NCBI GenBank assembly: GCA_018644665.1
Contig: JABGQA010000058.1
Span: 124,001 to 188,000 of the forward strand
DNA: 64,000 nucleotides
Origin: Candidatus Poribacteria bacterium
Lineage (GTDB): Bacteria; Poribacteria; WGA-4E; GCA-2687025
Direction of reading: 5' to 3'
Shown here in pieces: positions 9,129 to 18,516 of the stretch. Position 1 is the stretch's first letter, and each line of letters starts with the position of its first letter. The position numbers were made by a program, and so were the translations under genes. The notes under the pieces were generated by a model. It was not told where the DNA came from, did not search any database, and saw nothing but the letters and a program-made list of their open reading frames with translations.

Positions 9129-10964
9129 ATGAGCACGAATACCCACCACGACACGCCCGATTCTCTCTTCGCGTTGTCCGAGCCGGAAGGCGCTCTGGAC
9201 CCGGGCGACCTGGTCTATCATCCGCTATGCGCCGCTTCGGACTTCGAAGAGGGCGAAGGGAAGCCGTTCCACATCGACGGCACGCACCTTGCCGTGTTCT
9301 GTGAAGAGGGCAAGTTCCACGCTGTCGACAACCGATGCCCACACATGGGCTACCCGATGTCCGAGGGCAGCGTGCGCGACGGGGTCCTCATCTGTCATTG
9401 GCACCACTGGGAATTCGACCTGAAGACGGGCGGCTGCTTCCTGGCCTTCGGCGACGACCTCAAGGCGTTCCAGACCGAGGTACGCGACGACGGGATCGTC
9501 TACGTCGGCCTCGCCGCGGGCGAGAAGGAGGCGGCGCGTCTCCGCGTCATCGGCCGCGGGCAGCGCCAACTCGTGCAGGGCCTGAAGGACCGCAGCCCGT
9601 TCCTGATCGCGAAGGCCGTCGCAGCGTTGCAGGACGCCGAGGCGCCCGCTCGCGAGATCATCCATCAGGGCTTGTTTTACGGCGCGAACAAGACGAACGA
9701 AGGTTGGTCGTCCGGCGTCGCCGTCCTGGCGATCGCCGCGAACATGTGGGAGGACGTCGATCCCGCGGACCACAACCTGTTCCTCGTCCACGGCCTGACG
9801 CAGACCGCGCGCAGGACGACCGGCGCATCACGTCGCCATCGGACGGCGTTCCCTCGAAGCGGCGACGAGCACAGCCCCGAGCAACTGGAGCGCTGGTTCC
9901 GGTATTTCGTCGATAAGCGCGACACCGGCGCCGCCGAGCGCGTGCTGCTGACGATGCACGATCGGGAGTTCTCCAAGTCGGACATCGCCCGGCTCATCTT
10001 TACGACCGCCACGGACTACTACTTCACCGGCGACGGCCACGCGCTCGACTTCGCGAACAAGACGTTCGAGGCGCTCGATTACGTGGAGTGGCAGGGGGCC
10101 GCGGAGATCCTGCGACCCATCGTCGTCGACCTCGTGGGCCGCACACGGCACGAGGAGACCTCGCGCTGGGCGGACACGGTGCCGGTGCTCGAAGGCATCT
10201 TCGCGAACCTTGACGAGCTATGGGAAGAGAACCGGGCGAACGACGCGGAACTGGACATCTCCGCCTTCGCGCAGACGTTCCTCATGGACGACTTCGCGGA
10301 ACTGTGCGCCGAGATCGAGCAGAAGCTTCGCGCCGGCGTGAAGCCGACGGACATCTGCCGCGCGATGGCGTACGCCGGCGCGATCCGCACGGCGCGGTTC
10401 CACCTCAAGAATGAGGGCGACTGGCACGACGTCGCGAACATCTACTCCTACGCCCACGCGCTCTATCGCGCGTTCCACTACGCCGACTGCAGGGAGCTGC
10501 TGCGAGGCCTGTTCCATGGCGCCGTCTACATGACCATGCTGCGATGGCTGAACATGCCGTCCGCGCGCATCCCACGTCCGGGTCAGCGGCTGGATCAGTC
10601 GTTCGAATCGCCGAAGGCGATGCTCGACCAGCTTCAGGAGTACGCGGACTTCCAGAAGGTGTTCGAGGCGGAACTGCTCGTGAGCCAGTACCTGGAAGAG
10701 GGCCACGACATCACGGCCCTGAAGCACACACTGGCGCACATCACGCTCCGGGAAGACGCGGAGCTGCACATGTTCCAGATGCTGGAAGTCGCGTACCGCC
10801 ATTTCGACCTCACGGATGACCCCGAAGAGCAGCGTATGCACATGCTCGCCGCGACTCGGTACATCACCGCGCAGAAGGTGATGAAGAACATCCTGTGGTC
10901 CACGGAGAACGCGGAGCGGCTGCAGCGCGGCGATCTGCTAAGCGACCGCGAAGACGACAACTAG
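9129..10964 (+). CDS. Rieske [2Fe-2S] protein with ~500-aa helical C-terminal region
   Basis: Residues about 28-125 form a Rieske domain. The cluster motifs are C70-P-H72 and C89-H-W-H92 within DNRCPHMGYPMS and LICHWHHWEFD. Nitrite-reductase small-subunit and dioxygenase ferredoxin domains look like this. The remaining roughly 490 residues are predominantly helical, with no second cofactor motif that I recognise and no mononuclear-iron 2-His-1-Asp facial triad in the oxygenase arrangement. It is therefore not a standard ring-hydroxylating oxygenase alpha subunit. A GGGAGG site precedes the ATG. No ferredoxin reductase or partner oxygenase lies next to it. Confidence 0.8.
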   Translation: MSTNTHHDTPDSLFALSEPEGALDPGDLVYHPLCAASDFEEGEGKPFHIDGTHLAVFCEEGKFHAVDNRCPHMGYPMSEGSVRDGVLICHWHHWEFDLKTGGCFLAFGDDLKAFQTEVRDDGIVYVGLAAGEKEAARLRVIGRGQRQLVQGLKDRSPFLIAKAVAALQDAEAPAREIIHQGLFYGANKTNEGWSSGVAVLAIAANMWEDVDPADHNLFLVHGLTQTARRTTGASRRHRTAFPRSGDEHSPEQLERWFRYFVDKRDTGAAERVLLTMHDREFSKSDIARLIFTTATDYYFTGDGHALDFANKTFEALDYVEWQGAAEILRPIVVDLVGRTRHEETSRWADTVPVLEGIFANLDELWEENRANDAELDISAFAQTFLMDDFAELCAEIEQKLRAGVKPTDICRAMAYAGAIRTARFHLKNEGDWHDVANIYSYAHALYRAFHYADCRELLRGLFHGAVYMTMLRWLNMPSARIPRPGQRLDQSFESPKAMLDQLQEYADFQKVFEAELLVSQYLEEGHDITALKHTLAHITLREDAELHMFQMLEVAYRHFDLTDDPEEQRMHMLAATRYITAQKVMKNILWSTENAERLQRGDLLSDREDDN

Positions 10965-11140
10965 CCGGCACACCTCGACGCACCACGCGCCAACGGCCCG
11001 CCGTCGGGCTCGTCGGCGCACGGCCGCGTTGCCGAGGCGACCTGTTCTTGGTAGCCTCGCCCCGGTCGTAGCGCGGCCGTCGGAGTTAACGACGCGGCCT
11101 GGAAGAGCGACCGTTCCCACGCTTACGAGGAGGACTGCAC

Positions 11141-11674
11141 GTGAACCGATCCAAAAAGCTCATGTACGTTGTCGCCGGTGGGGCGGGCGTTCTGGCGCTC
11201 CAGTTGGCGTTCCATCTGGCAGGCCCATCCGCGCTCGCCTCCAGCCACGAGGAGCATCCGGCCGAACACCCGACCGCAGCTGAGCACGGACAGAGCCACA
11301 TCGTCCTGGCGCCGTTCGCCGAGGGCAAAGCCGAAGCGTGGCAGGCGTGGGCGACTGAGTGGGCGAGCGACGAGGAAGGCGTGGTCGCGTTCAACAAGCG
11401 GCATGGTCTGACGCGCCAGGCGGGTTGGCTATGCCAGACGCCGGGCGGCCCGATGGTCGTCGTGCTGCACGAGGGCCCGGGGTCCGCGACGCTCATGCAA
11501 ACGATGGCCGAATCGGACGATCCGTACGACGTCAAGATGGTCGCCCAGTTGTCCGAGCTGCACGGCGTCGACTTCAGCGGCGAGATGCCTCCGGCTCCGG
11601 CGATCGTGTTCGACACCAGCCAGGAAGGCTCATGGGTCCCCGGTTCCGAGCACCCGACCGAGCACCCTGAATAG
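11141..11674 (+). CDS. Exported small protein with HPxEHP-rich ends (dimeric alpha/beta-barrel-like core)
   Basis: This 177-aa protein starts at GTG with a strong GAGGAGG site. Residues 1-34 form a signal peptide or anchor. Mature residues 36-50 read SHEEHPAEHPTAAEHG, and the protein ends with SEHPTEHPE, so both ends carry the same His-Glu-Pro repeat. The core (about 54-150) runs IVLAPFAEGKAEAWQAWATE to VVVLHEGPGSATLMQTM, which resembles ferredoxin-fold dimeric alpha/beta-barrel proteins of the antibiotic-monooxygenase/DUF6176 type. The His-rich ends suggest metal binding (inference). A strong hairpin terminator follows. Confidence 0.65.
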   Translation: MNRSKKLMYVVAGGAGVLALQLAFHLAGPSALASSHEEHPAEHPTAAEHGQSHIVLAPFAEGKAEAWQAWATEWASDEEGVVAFNKRHGLTRQAGWLCQTPGGPMVVVLHEGPGSATLMQTMAESDDPYDVKMVAQLSELHGVDFSGEMPPAPAIVFDTSQEGSWVPGSEHPTEHPE

Positions 11675-11689
11675 GCAGTAGGACGTTCG

Positions 11690-11725
11690 AGAACCGCCGG
11701 CCCACGGCCGGCGGTTCTTCGCTCC
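11690..11725 (+). terminator. Rho-independent-like terminator hairpin
   Basis: Perfect 13-bp arms (AGAACCGCCGGCC and its reverse complement, 11690-11702 and 11706-11718) enclose a 3-nt CAC loop and are followed by a short pyrimidine-rich TTCGCTCC. It sits 16 bp after the stop of the HPxEHP protein and would separate it from the GH127 gene. Confidence 0.65.
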
Positions 11726-11816
11726 CACCGCACGCTGCGCGATCCGCGCTCGACAGCCGCGCCGACCCCCCGTACCATGTCGTGACCCCACTCGACCGCC
11801 CTCCGGGAGCACGACC

Positions 11817-13664
11817 ATGCCTCGTCCGACTTGCGATCGCGTCGCTGGCGCGGACCACCACGTGCAGGGAACGCTTGGCGGGTATTTGGCCGCCGTCACC
11901 GACCAATGGCTCGCCGTAGCGCCCGACGCAAACCCCGGCATGCTCGAAATCCTGCGCGACCGTGACCGCCGACCGTACCGCGACATGGTCCCGTGGGCCG
12001 GCGAGTTCGCGGGTAAGTATCTGACCGCCGCCGTGCAGGTGCTGAGACTCACAGACGACCCGAAGCTGCGGGGCATCATCGAGGCGTTCGTGGACGAGCT
12101 AGCCTCGCTTCAGGACGAGTCCGGGTACCTTGGCCCGTGGCCGCAGGGACATCACCTCACCGGGATGGCGCCGAACAACGAAGGCGGCATCGCGACCTGG
12201 GACGCGTGGGGCCACTACCACGTCATGCTCGGGCTGCTGCTGTGGCATGAGGACACCGGCTGCACGCAGGCGTTGGGCTGCGCGCGCGCGATCGGCGACC
12301 TGCTCGTAGAGACCTTCCTCGGCGATGTCCCCCAACGGCTCGTGGACACCGGCTCCACCGAGATGAACCTGGCGCCCGTCCACAGCCTGTGCATCCTGCA
12401 TACCCGCACGGGGGACTCCCGCTACCTGGATCTCGCCGTACAGATTGTCGCCGAATTCGCCGCCACGAACGCGGACGGCGCGGCGCTCGCAGGCGACTAT
12501 CTGAACACCGGCGTGGGCGGCGTCGAGTTCTTCGAAACACCGAAGCCTCGATGGGAAAGCCTCCACCCCATCATGGGGCTCGTCGAGCTTTACTACATCA
12601 CTGGCGACGCGCGGTACCGGGACGCGTTCGAGAGCCACTGGTGGAGCATCGTCAAGCTCGATCGGCACAACAACGGCGGGTTCTCTTCGGGCGAGCAGGC
12701 GCAGGGGAACCCGTACCACCCCGGCGCCATCGAGACATGCTGCACCATCGCCTGGGTCGCGATGGGCGTCGAGATGCTGCGGCTCACGGGTAACTCGATC
12801 GTCGCGGACGAGCTGGAGCTGTCCACGATCAACTCGGTCGTGGGGTTGCACTCGGTCAGCGGGCGGTGGGCGACGTACAACACGCCCATGAACGGCGTAC
12901 GGCGCGCGAGCGCGCACGACATCGTGTTCCAGTCGCGGGAGGGCACGCCGGAGCTGAACTGCTGCAGCGTCAACGCCGCGCGCGGACTCGGCATGGTCAG
13001 CGACTGGGCGCTCATGCGCGACGACGACGGCCTCCTCCTCAACTGGTACGGGCCGTGCGTCTTGCGCGCCGACGTCGGCGATTGCTGCGTCGTGACGTTG
13101 GAGCAGCGCACGGACTATCCACGGTCGGGGGGCGTCACCATTCACGTGACGGCTTCGGCGCCGGTGGAGTTCGACCTGCGCCTGCGCATCCCACATTGGT
13201 CCGAGCGAACGTCCGTGGTCGTCAACGGCGACCCTGTTAAGGGAGTTTCGGGTGGCGGATACTGCTCGCTGTCGCGGGTGTGGCGCAGCGGAGACGTCGT
13301 GGAGTTGGCGCTAGACATGTCCCTGCACTTCTGGGCGGGGGAGCGGGAGTGCGCGGGGGTCACGTCGGTCTACCGTGGACCCGTGCTGCTCACGTACGAT
13401 CGCCGGCTCAACGACATGGACCCGGACGACATCCCGACACTGGACGCGTCAAACATGGACGGCCGCGTCTGCGCCCCAGAAGGGCGTCGCCAACCCGCGG
13501 CCCTCATGGAGTTCACGGCGGCCGACGGACGCGCGCTGCGTCTCTGCGACTTCGGGAGCGCCGGAGAGGGTGGCTCGCCGTATCGCTCCTGGCTCGCCGT
13601 GGACGGTGTAGCGTCCGTGGAGTTCGCGCGCGATTCGCCCCTACGAACGACGCGCGTCGGGTAG
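11817..13664 (+). CDS. GH127-family glycosidase (beta-L-arabinofuranosidase type, former DUF1680)
   Basis: This 615-aa protein has the GH127 alpha/alpha-barrel followed by a beta-sandwich. The zinc-thiolate active site of the family (Glu plus three Cys in HypBA1) is present: E306 and C308 in IETCCTIAW, and C382-C383 in ELNCCSVNAARG. Early helices (PYRDMVPWAGEFAGKYL) and the substrate loop GGIATWDAWGHYH also fit. It should remove terminal beta-L-arabinofuranosyl or similar residues from plant- or algal-type glycans. No signal peptide is seen, so it may act on imported oligosaccharides. ATG at 11817 follows GGGAGCACGACC. Confidence 0.88.
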   Translation: MPRPTCDRVAGADHHVQGTLGGYLAAVTDQWLAVAPDANPGMLEILRDRDRRPYRDMVPWAGEFAGKYLTAAVQVLRLTDDPKLRGIIEAFVDELASLQDESGYLGPWPQGHHLTGMAPNNEGGIATWDAWGHYHVMLGLLLWHEDTGCTQALGCARAIGDLLVETFLGDVPQRLVDTGSTEMNLAPVHSLCILHTRTGDSRYLDLAVQIVAEFAATNADGAALAGDYLNTGVGGVEFFETPKPRWESLHPIMGLVELYYITGDARYRDAFESHWWSIVKLDRHNNGGFSSGEQAQGNPYHPGAIETCCTIAWVAMGVEMLRLTGNSIVADELELSTINSVVGLHSVSGRWATYNTPMNGVRRASAHDIVFQSREGTPELNCCSVNAARGLGMVSDWALMRDDDGLLLNWYGPCVLRADVGDCCVVTLEQRTDYPRSGGVTIHVTASAPVEFDLRLRIPHWSERTSVVVNGDPVKGVSGGGYCSLSRVWRSGDVVELALDMSLHFWAGERECAGVTSVYRGPVLLTYDRRLNDMDPDDIPTLDASNMDGRVCAPEGRRQPAALMEFTAADGRALRLCDFGSAGEGGSPYRSWLAVDGVASVEFARDSPLRTTRVG

Positions 13665-13722
13665 GCTGCCGTCGTTACGCGCGCGATTCGCCGGGGCGTA
13701 CGTCGGCGGAACGACGGGTGGC

Positions 13723-13911
13723 TCAGCGAGTTGCCAACAGCAGGTCGCCCACGCTCCCCGTCAGCATGTCCACCCACATCAGGCCGAGCGTAGCGGCAAC
13801 GGCGAGGACGATGAGCCCGTAGACGGTGACGCTTACGACTAGGGCCGATCGGCTGCGTTTGCCGGGCGGGCCAGTATCTTGAAGGCCGTGAGGCCGCGTC
13901 GCGGTATCCAT
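13723..13911 (-). CDS. Small single-span membrane protein, unknown
   Basis: The 62-aa protein has a basic N-terminus (GPPGKRSRS) and one long hydrophobic helix (VVSVTVYGLIVLAVAATLGL) followed by a short polar end. The ATG at 13911 follows AGGGA by about 9 nt. I do not recognise it. It converges on the GH127 gene. The longer frame upstream is Arg/Pro-rich and looks non-coding. Confidence 0.45.
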   Translation of the reverse strand: MDTATRPHGLQDTGPPGKRSRSALVVSVTVYGLIVLAVAATLGLMWVDMLTGSVGDLLLATR

Positions 13912-14414
13912 ATAGCCGGTCCCTATCCGTCTGGCCGTCGTCGCGACGGCGCGTAACAGGACGCCAGGTGCTTGGTCGTGATGGGTACGATCCGGCTTGG
14001 GAGCCGGCCGCATCGGGTTGGGGTGGCGAGTGTTCGTGTTGCGATGTGAGCCGAAACCTCATCGGCCCAGATGGCCGCGCCGTTTGTCGTCGGCGGAACC
14101 ACGAGTTCAGGAGACGACGCTGTTCGCCGCCTACCGGTCTAACTCTCCCAGGGCGCCTGTCTGCCCGGCGTACGCACCCGCGAGTTGGCGCGCCTGCCTT
14201 CTGTGGTCGCAATTAATAGCGCCTCGGCCGCCGGCGTGCAAGGCGCCCAATCCGAACAGCGTCCCGCTCCGGGGACAGCGGCGCGGCGCGTGGGGTGCCG
14301 GCCGGCCTCCGCAAGCGCCCGCCGAGCGCGGCCCTTGGCGCCGTTGAGGCGCGGTCCTCGGTCGTGTACATTCGGACAATTCCGCGAATGCCCACCCATG
14401 TGACGGACACAGCA
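13912..14414. other. 503-bp intergenic region between divergent genes
   Basis: The open frames here are short, Arg/Pro-rich and overlap in several frames, typical of non-coding GC-rich DNA. The only recognisable signal is a promoter-like pair near the right end (14344-14372). No tRNA or conserved RNA structure was seen. Confidence 0.5.
14344..14372 (+). promoter_or_regulatory. Probable promoter of the class III aminotransferase gene
   Basis: TTGAGG (14344-14349), a 17-bp spacer, and TACATT (14367-14372) resemble a sigma70 promoter. Initiation near 14379 would leave a 36-nt leader to the ATG at 14415, and only 9 nt to the alternative ATG at 14388. This favours the later start. Confidence 0.4.
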
Positions 14415-15704
14415 ATGCCCACGTACGCCCAACGCGCTCTCGACCTGTTCCCCGCCGGCTCGAACGGCGAGTACCGCATTCCCGCCGACCTGCTCCCGGT
14501 AATCGAACGCGGCAGCGGCGCGCACGTGTGGGACACCGAGGGGCGCAAGCATCTCGACATGACGATGGCGTGGGGCGCCGCGCTTGTCGGACACGCACAC
14601 CCGAAGGTGCTCGAAGCGGCCGCGCGTCAGGCGGAACACGGGGCCAATTTCGCCGCGGTTACGCGCGTCCTCGTCGAGCTGGCCGAGCGCATTCGCGACG
14701 TGAGTCCGTGCATCGAGAAGATCCGGTTCGTCGCGTCCGGCACCGAGGCGACGATGCTGTGCCTACGCGTTGCGCGTGCGGCGACCGGCAGGGCGAAGGT
14801 GCTGAAGTTCGAGGGGGCCTACCACGGTCAGCACGAGGTGGGGGTCACCAGCCTCGTGGGTGATCGACTGCCGGACTTCCCCGAACCCGACGACGCCGGA
14901 GTCGGCGGAGACTGGGTGAACAGGGACGTCCTCGTCGCGCCATACAACGACATCGACACGACCGGGCAGATCATCTCAACGCACGCGGACGCGCTCGCGG
15001 CCGTGATCGTCGAGCCGTTCCATCGATGCCTGTCCCCGGCCCTCGGCTTCCTGGAGGGGCTTCGGGAGGTCACCGCGCGGCACGGCGTGGCGCTCGTGTT
15101 CGACGAGGTCGTGACGGGCTTTCGGTTCGCGCCCGGCGGGGCGCAGGAATACTACGGCGTGACCCCCGATCTGGTCGCGTACGGCAAGGCGCTCGGCGGT
15201 GGGTTCCCCATCGGCGCGTACGGCGGCCGCGCCGACATCATGGAGGCCGTGTCCGAGCATCGCTTGCCTGGGCCTAACTACGCGTGGTCGGCATCGACTG
15301 GAGGCGGCAACCCCGTCACGGCGGCAGCGGCGAACGCGACGCTGGACATCCTGAGTGAGGAAGGCGTCTACGATCGCCTGCACGCACACGGTCGGAGTCT
15401 GCGCGAGCGCATGCGCGGCGTTCTCGAGGACGCGGGCGAGTTGGCGCAGGTGCTCGGCGACGGCCCGTTGGCTCAGGTGGCGTTCACCGCGGAGCCTGTT
15501 ACCGACCATCGGTCGTGGAAGGCCTCGGACGGGGCGAGGGGGCGGGCCGCCATGCTGGCGCTGCTACGTGACGGCGTGTTTCTCAACCCCATGGGGACGA
15601 AGCTGTACTTGTCCATTTCGCACGGCGTCGAGGAGATCGACGCGTTCGGCGGTCACTTCGCCGCGGCGCTGGCCCGCGCAGCCGATGCAACCGAGGCGCG
15701 GTAG
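14415..15704 (+). CDS. Class III PLP aminotransferase, glutamate-1-semialdehyde aminomutase-like
   Basis: This 429-aa fold-type I enzyme has the PLP lysine K258 in YGKALGGGFPIGAYGG, the phosphate-binding SGTEATM segment, and FDEVVTGFRFAPGGAQEYY with the conserved Asp. The overall pattern (MAWGAALVGHAHP, EGAYHGQHE) is that of the HemL subgroup. Such stand-alone homologues without neighbouring tetrapyrrole genes often act on other amino ketones or beta-amino acids, so I do not call it hemL. The start is uncertain between 14388 and 14415. Position 14415 gives the normal N-terminus (MPTYAQRALDLFPAG). It converges on the NfnAB-like gene. Confidence 0.85.
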   Translation: MPTYAQRALDLFPAGSNGEYRIPADLLPVIERGSGAHVWDTEGRKHLDMTMAWGAALVGHAHPKVLEAAARQAEHGANFAAVTRVLVELAERIRDVSPCIEKIRFVASGTEATMLCLRVARAATGRAKVLKFEGAYHGQHEVGVTSLVGDRLPDFPEPDDAGVGGDWVNRDVLVAPYNDIDTTGQIISTHADALAAVIVEPFHRCLSPALGFLEGLREVTARHGVALVFDEVVTGFRFAPGGAQEYYGVTPDLVAYGKALGGGFPIGAYGGRADIMEAVSEHRLPGPNYAWSASTGGGNPVTAAAANATLDILSEEGVYDRLHAHGRSLRERMRGVLEDAGELAQVLGDGPLAQVAFTAEPVTDHRSWKASDGARGRAAMLALLRDGVFLNPMGTKLYLSISHGVEEIDAFGGHFAAALARAADATEAR

Positions 15705-15741
15705 CCCAAGCCGTTGACCCTCCCCACACCTCGTATCGCGT

Positions 15742-18342
15742 TCACGCGGACAGACGGCCGTGGATCGCACGCGCGGCCATGAGGCCGCATCCCGCCGCAA
15801 ATATCACTGTGCCGCCGGTACCCGCCACGGCGTCGCCACCGGCGTATACGCCGGCCATGCTCGTCTCGAGCGTCTCGTCGTCCACGATAATGCGCCCAGT
15901 GCGGTCCAGATCATACGCGGTGAGATCGAGGAGCGGGTTCGGATCTTGGCCGATTGCTATGATCGCGACATCTGAGGGAGCCACGCGCGGGTATTCGGTG
16001 ACCGCGACCGGGCGCCGCCTGCCATCCTCGTCCGGCTCACCTAGGGTATTGTCGTAGTAGCCGACCCCGACGAGCCGGCCGTCCTCGCCCGCGAGTTCAT
16101 AGGGCGTCACGAGATACTGGAACTGAACCCCCTCGCGCTGCGCGGCGACGTGCTCCTCCAGACGGGAGGGGATCTCCGCCTCCGACCTTCGGTACATCAC
16201 GGTGACGCTCTCGGCGCCGAGCCGTAGAGCGCACCGCGCCGAGTCCATGGCCACATTGCCGCCGCCGAACACGACCACGCGTTTGCCAACGACGTTGGGG
16301 ACCGGCGTGGTGTATTCGGGGAAGCGGTACGCCTTCATGAAGTTCACTCGGACGAGGAACTCGTTGGCTGTGTAGACGCCGGTCAGGTTCTCGCCGGGGA
16401 CGCCAAGGAACTTCGCGGTTCCGGCGCCGGTAGCGACGAACGCGGCATCGAAGCCGTGCCGCTGCATGTGCTCCCGCGCGTCCGCAATCGGGCGATTCAC
16501 CTCAATCGTGACGCCGAGCGACATGATTCGCGCTATCTCGTATTTCACGATCTCGTTCGGCAGACGGAATTCAGGAATCCCGTAGACGAGGACGCCGCCG
16601 GGCTCGTGGAGCGTCTCGTACATGACGACTTCGTGGCCCTCAATAGCGAGTTCCGCGGCAGCGACCAGGCCCGCCGGCCCCGTGCCGATGACCATTATCC
16701 GCTTCCCGGTCGGTTCGCTGACGGCGTGCTCGTGGAACCACGGGTACGTCTCCATGCGGGCGCGGTTGGCGCGTATCCAGTGCGCGATGAACGCTTCCAC
16801 GGAGCCGACCTCGACGGGGTCGCCCTTGCGCGCGCGGATGCATCCCGCGAGGGGGTCTTCGCACTGGCGCTCCTGCGGACACACCAGCCCTGTGATTTCG
16901 GGGATGGGGTTGTGATCGCTCAGCGCCTCGTACGCCTGGAAGATGGCGCGATCCACCGCCTCCAGCTCTGCCGGCTCGCACGAGTCCGGGTCCGTCTCCG
17001 CTCGCCGAACGACTCCTTCGAGTAGATCCCGCGCGTTGGCGCGTTCGTCCACGCCCTCCGGCCACAGCCGCTCGATAAGCGCATCGGGCTTCAGTGGCTG
17101 CGTGAACAACTGCACGTGTATGCCCAAGGGGCAGCCCTGCGTGCAGAACCGAACGCGTCCCTCGGCGATCTTGCACACGCAGCGATCCGAGGCCTCGACG
17201 GCGTCCTCGAAGCTCATGTACCCCGCGACGTGCTTGAATTGGTTCTCCATCGCCTCCGACAACTCGACGGCGGTCGCGCCTTCCGCGAGGCCGAACCGTC
17301 GCGCCGTGGTCGCCAGGAACTCGGCGCCGCCGCCCGACGGCTCATCCTGCGAGGCTTGGGCGAGGCCTTCCTGCCACCGGTACTGCGCCCCGCGCGTGCG
17401 GACTTCGTCCCAGTCCAACTGATGCGCGTCGAAGACGGGCCCGTCGGTGCAGGTGTAAGCGGGTCGCTCTCCCTCCGGGGAGCGCAACGTCACCTTGCAT
17501 CCGCCGCACATGCCGCTGCCGTCGACCATGACGGAGTTCAGGGAGGCGTGTGTGGGAATGCCCATACCGCGAGTGACTTCTGTCGCCGCGGCCATCATGG
17601 GGTCCGGCCCAGACAGGTATATGTTGGCGACCTGCTCGGCGCAGTACAGGTTGCGGAAGTGTGGCATCTGCGGCGCGGTGTCTTCGCGGCCGTGGGCAAC
17701 CACCTGTTCCAGCACGTTCGTGACCCGTAGCGCGCGGCTTTCCACGCCGGCCATCTCCGAGCCGACAAACGCCGCGCCGGGGCCGTCATACGAGCCGTCG
17801 TCCGTCGTGACGTAGCACGCGTCCGAGACCTTGCGCATGGCATCGAGGAGGATCAGCAACGGCGCGGTGCGGGAGCCGAGGACGCTGACAACGCGATACC
17901 CCGCGGCCGCGAGCGCCTTCGCCTTCGCGTGTGACGGCACTACGCCGATGCCACCACCGACGACGATGGCGATGTTTCGGAGAGGGTCGGGCGGCGAAAG
18001 GTCGATGCCTCGACCAAGCGGGAATGTGACGTCCTCGATCACGCCGCCTGTAGGCAGGGCGGCAAGCGCGCGCGTCGTGGCTCCGACTACCTGGTAGACA
18101 AGCGTGAGGACGCCGTCGTCGGCGTCATAGTCAGCCACGGTGAGGGGAATGCGTTCGCCCTGAGCGTCGACGCGCAGCATTACGAACTGACCGGCGCCGT
18201 AATCCTCGCCCCATTCACGACCCACGGCCAAGCGCATTCGACGGATGACGGTAGCGCGCTCAGGATCGGGGTCGCGCGCGATAGTTTCGTTCTCGACGAC
18301 GACGATCTGCTTACCGCGTAGCGAATCCCGCCCCGGCTGCAT
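15742..18342 (-). CDS. Fused NfnA-NfnB-like flavoprotein (ferredoxin:NADP oxidoreductase / sulfide dehydrogenase type)
   Basis: This 866-aa protein joins two subunits that are usually separate. Residues 1-330 are the NfnA/PyrK-like part: an FAD/NAD-binding ferredoxin-reductase fold (GGGIGVVPSHAKAKAL), then a [2Fe-2S] site with D274, C279, C282 and C298 in VDGSGMCGGCKV and YTCTDGP. Residues 370-866 are the NfnB/GltD-like part: cysteine groups C388/C390/C400/C404 and C488/C494/C501 for [4Fe-4S] clusters, FAD motif VIGTGPAGL at 551-559, NAD(P) motif VVFGGGNVAMD and a final FAD motif YAGGDAV. It probably moves electrons between NAD(P)H, ferredoxin or sulfur compounds. No glutamate synthase large subunit is nearby. 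AAGGGA precedes the ATG. Confidence 0.88.
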   Translation of the reverse strand: MQPGRDSLRGKQIVVVENETIARDPDPERATVIRRMRLAVGREWGEDYGAGQFVMLRVDAQGERIPLTVADYDADDGVLTLVYQVVGATTRALAALPTGGVIEDVTFPLGRGIDLSPPDPLRNIAIVVGGGIGVVPSHAKAKALAAAGYRVVSVLGSRTAPLLILLDAMRKVSDACYVTTDDGSYDGPGAAFVGSEMAGVESRALRVTNVLEQVVAHGREDTAPQMPHFRNLYCAEQVANIYLSGPDPMMAAATEVTRGMGIPTHASLNSVMVDGSGMCGGCKVTLRSPEGERPAYTCTDGPVFDAHQLDWDEVRTRGAQYRWQEGLAQASQDEPSGGGAEFLATTARRFGLAEGATAVELSEAMENQFKHVAGYMSFEDAVEASDRCVCKIAEGRVRFCTQGCPLGIHVQLFTQPLKPDALIERLWPEGVDERANARDLLEGVVRRAETDPDSCEPAELEAVDRAIFQAYEALSDHNPIPEITGLVCPQERQCEDPLAGCIRARKGDPVEVGSVEAFIAHWIRANRARMETYPWFHEHAVSEPTGKRIMVIGTGPAGLVAAAELAIEGHEVVMYETLHEPGGVLVYGIPEFRLPNEIVKYEIARIMSLGVTIEVNRPIADAREHMQRHGFDAAFVATGAGTAKFLGVPGENLTGVYTANEFLVRVNFMKAYRFPEYTTPVPNVVGKRVVVFGGGNVAMDSARCALRLGAESVTVMYRRSEAEIPSRLEEHVAAQREGVQFQYLVTPYELAGEDGRLVGVGYYDNTLGEPDEDGRRRPVAVTEYPRVAPSDVAIIAIGQDPNPLLDLTAYDLDRTGRIIVDDETLETSMAGVYAGGDAVAGTGGTVIFAAGCGLMAARAIHGRLSA

Positions 18343-18516
18343 TGCACGTCCCTTCTGTCCGCCGCGAGCCTGCGCCGTGGCGCTCCTCGGTTCCGGCCAG
18401 CGTCGGCGGCCGCGTCCGATCCACGCTTACGGCGTTCACGCGCCCTCTCTGCCGACGCGCGGCCTCCCCTGCATACATAGCCAGCAGTCGCGGAACACCA
18501 CAAAGGTCGTGGTGGA

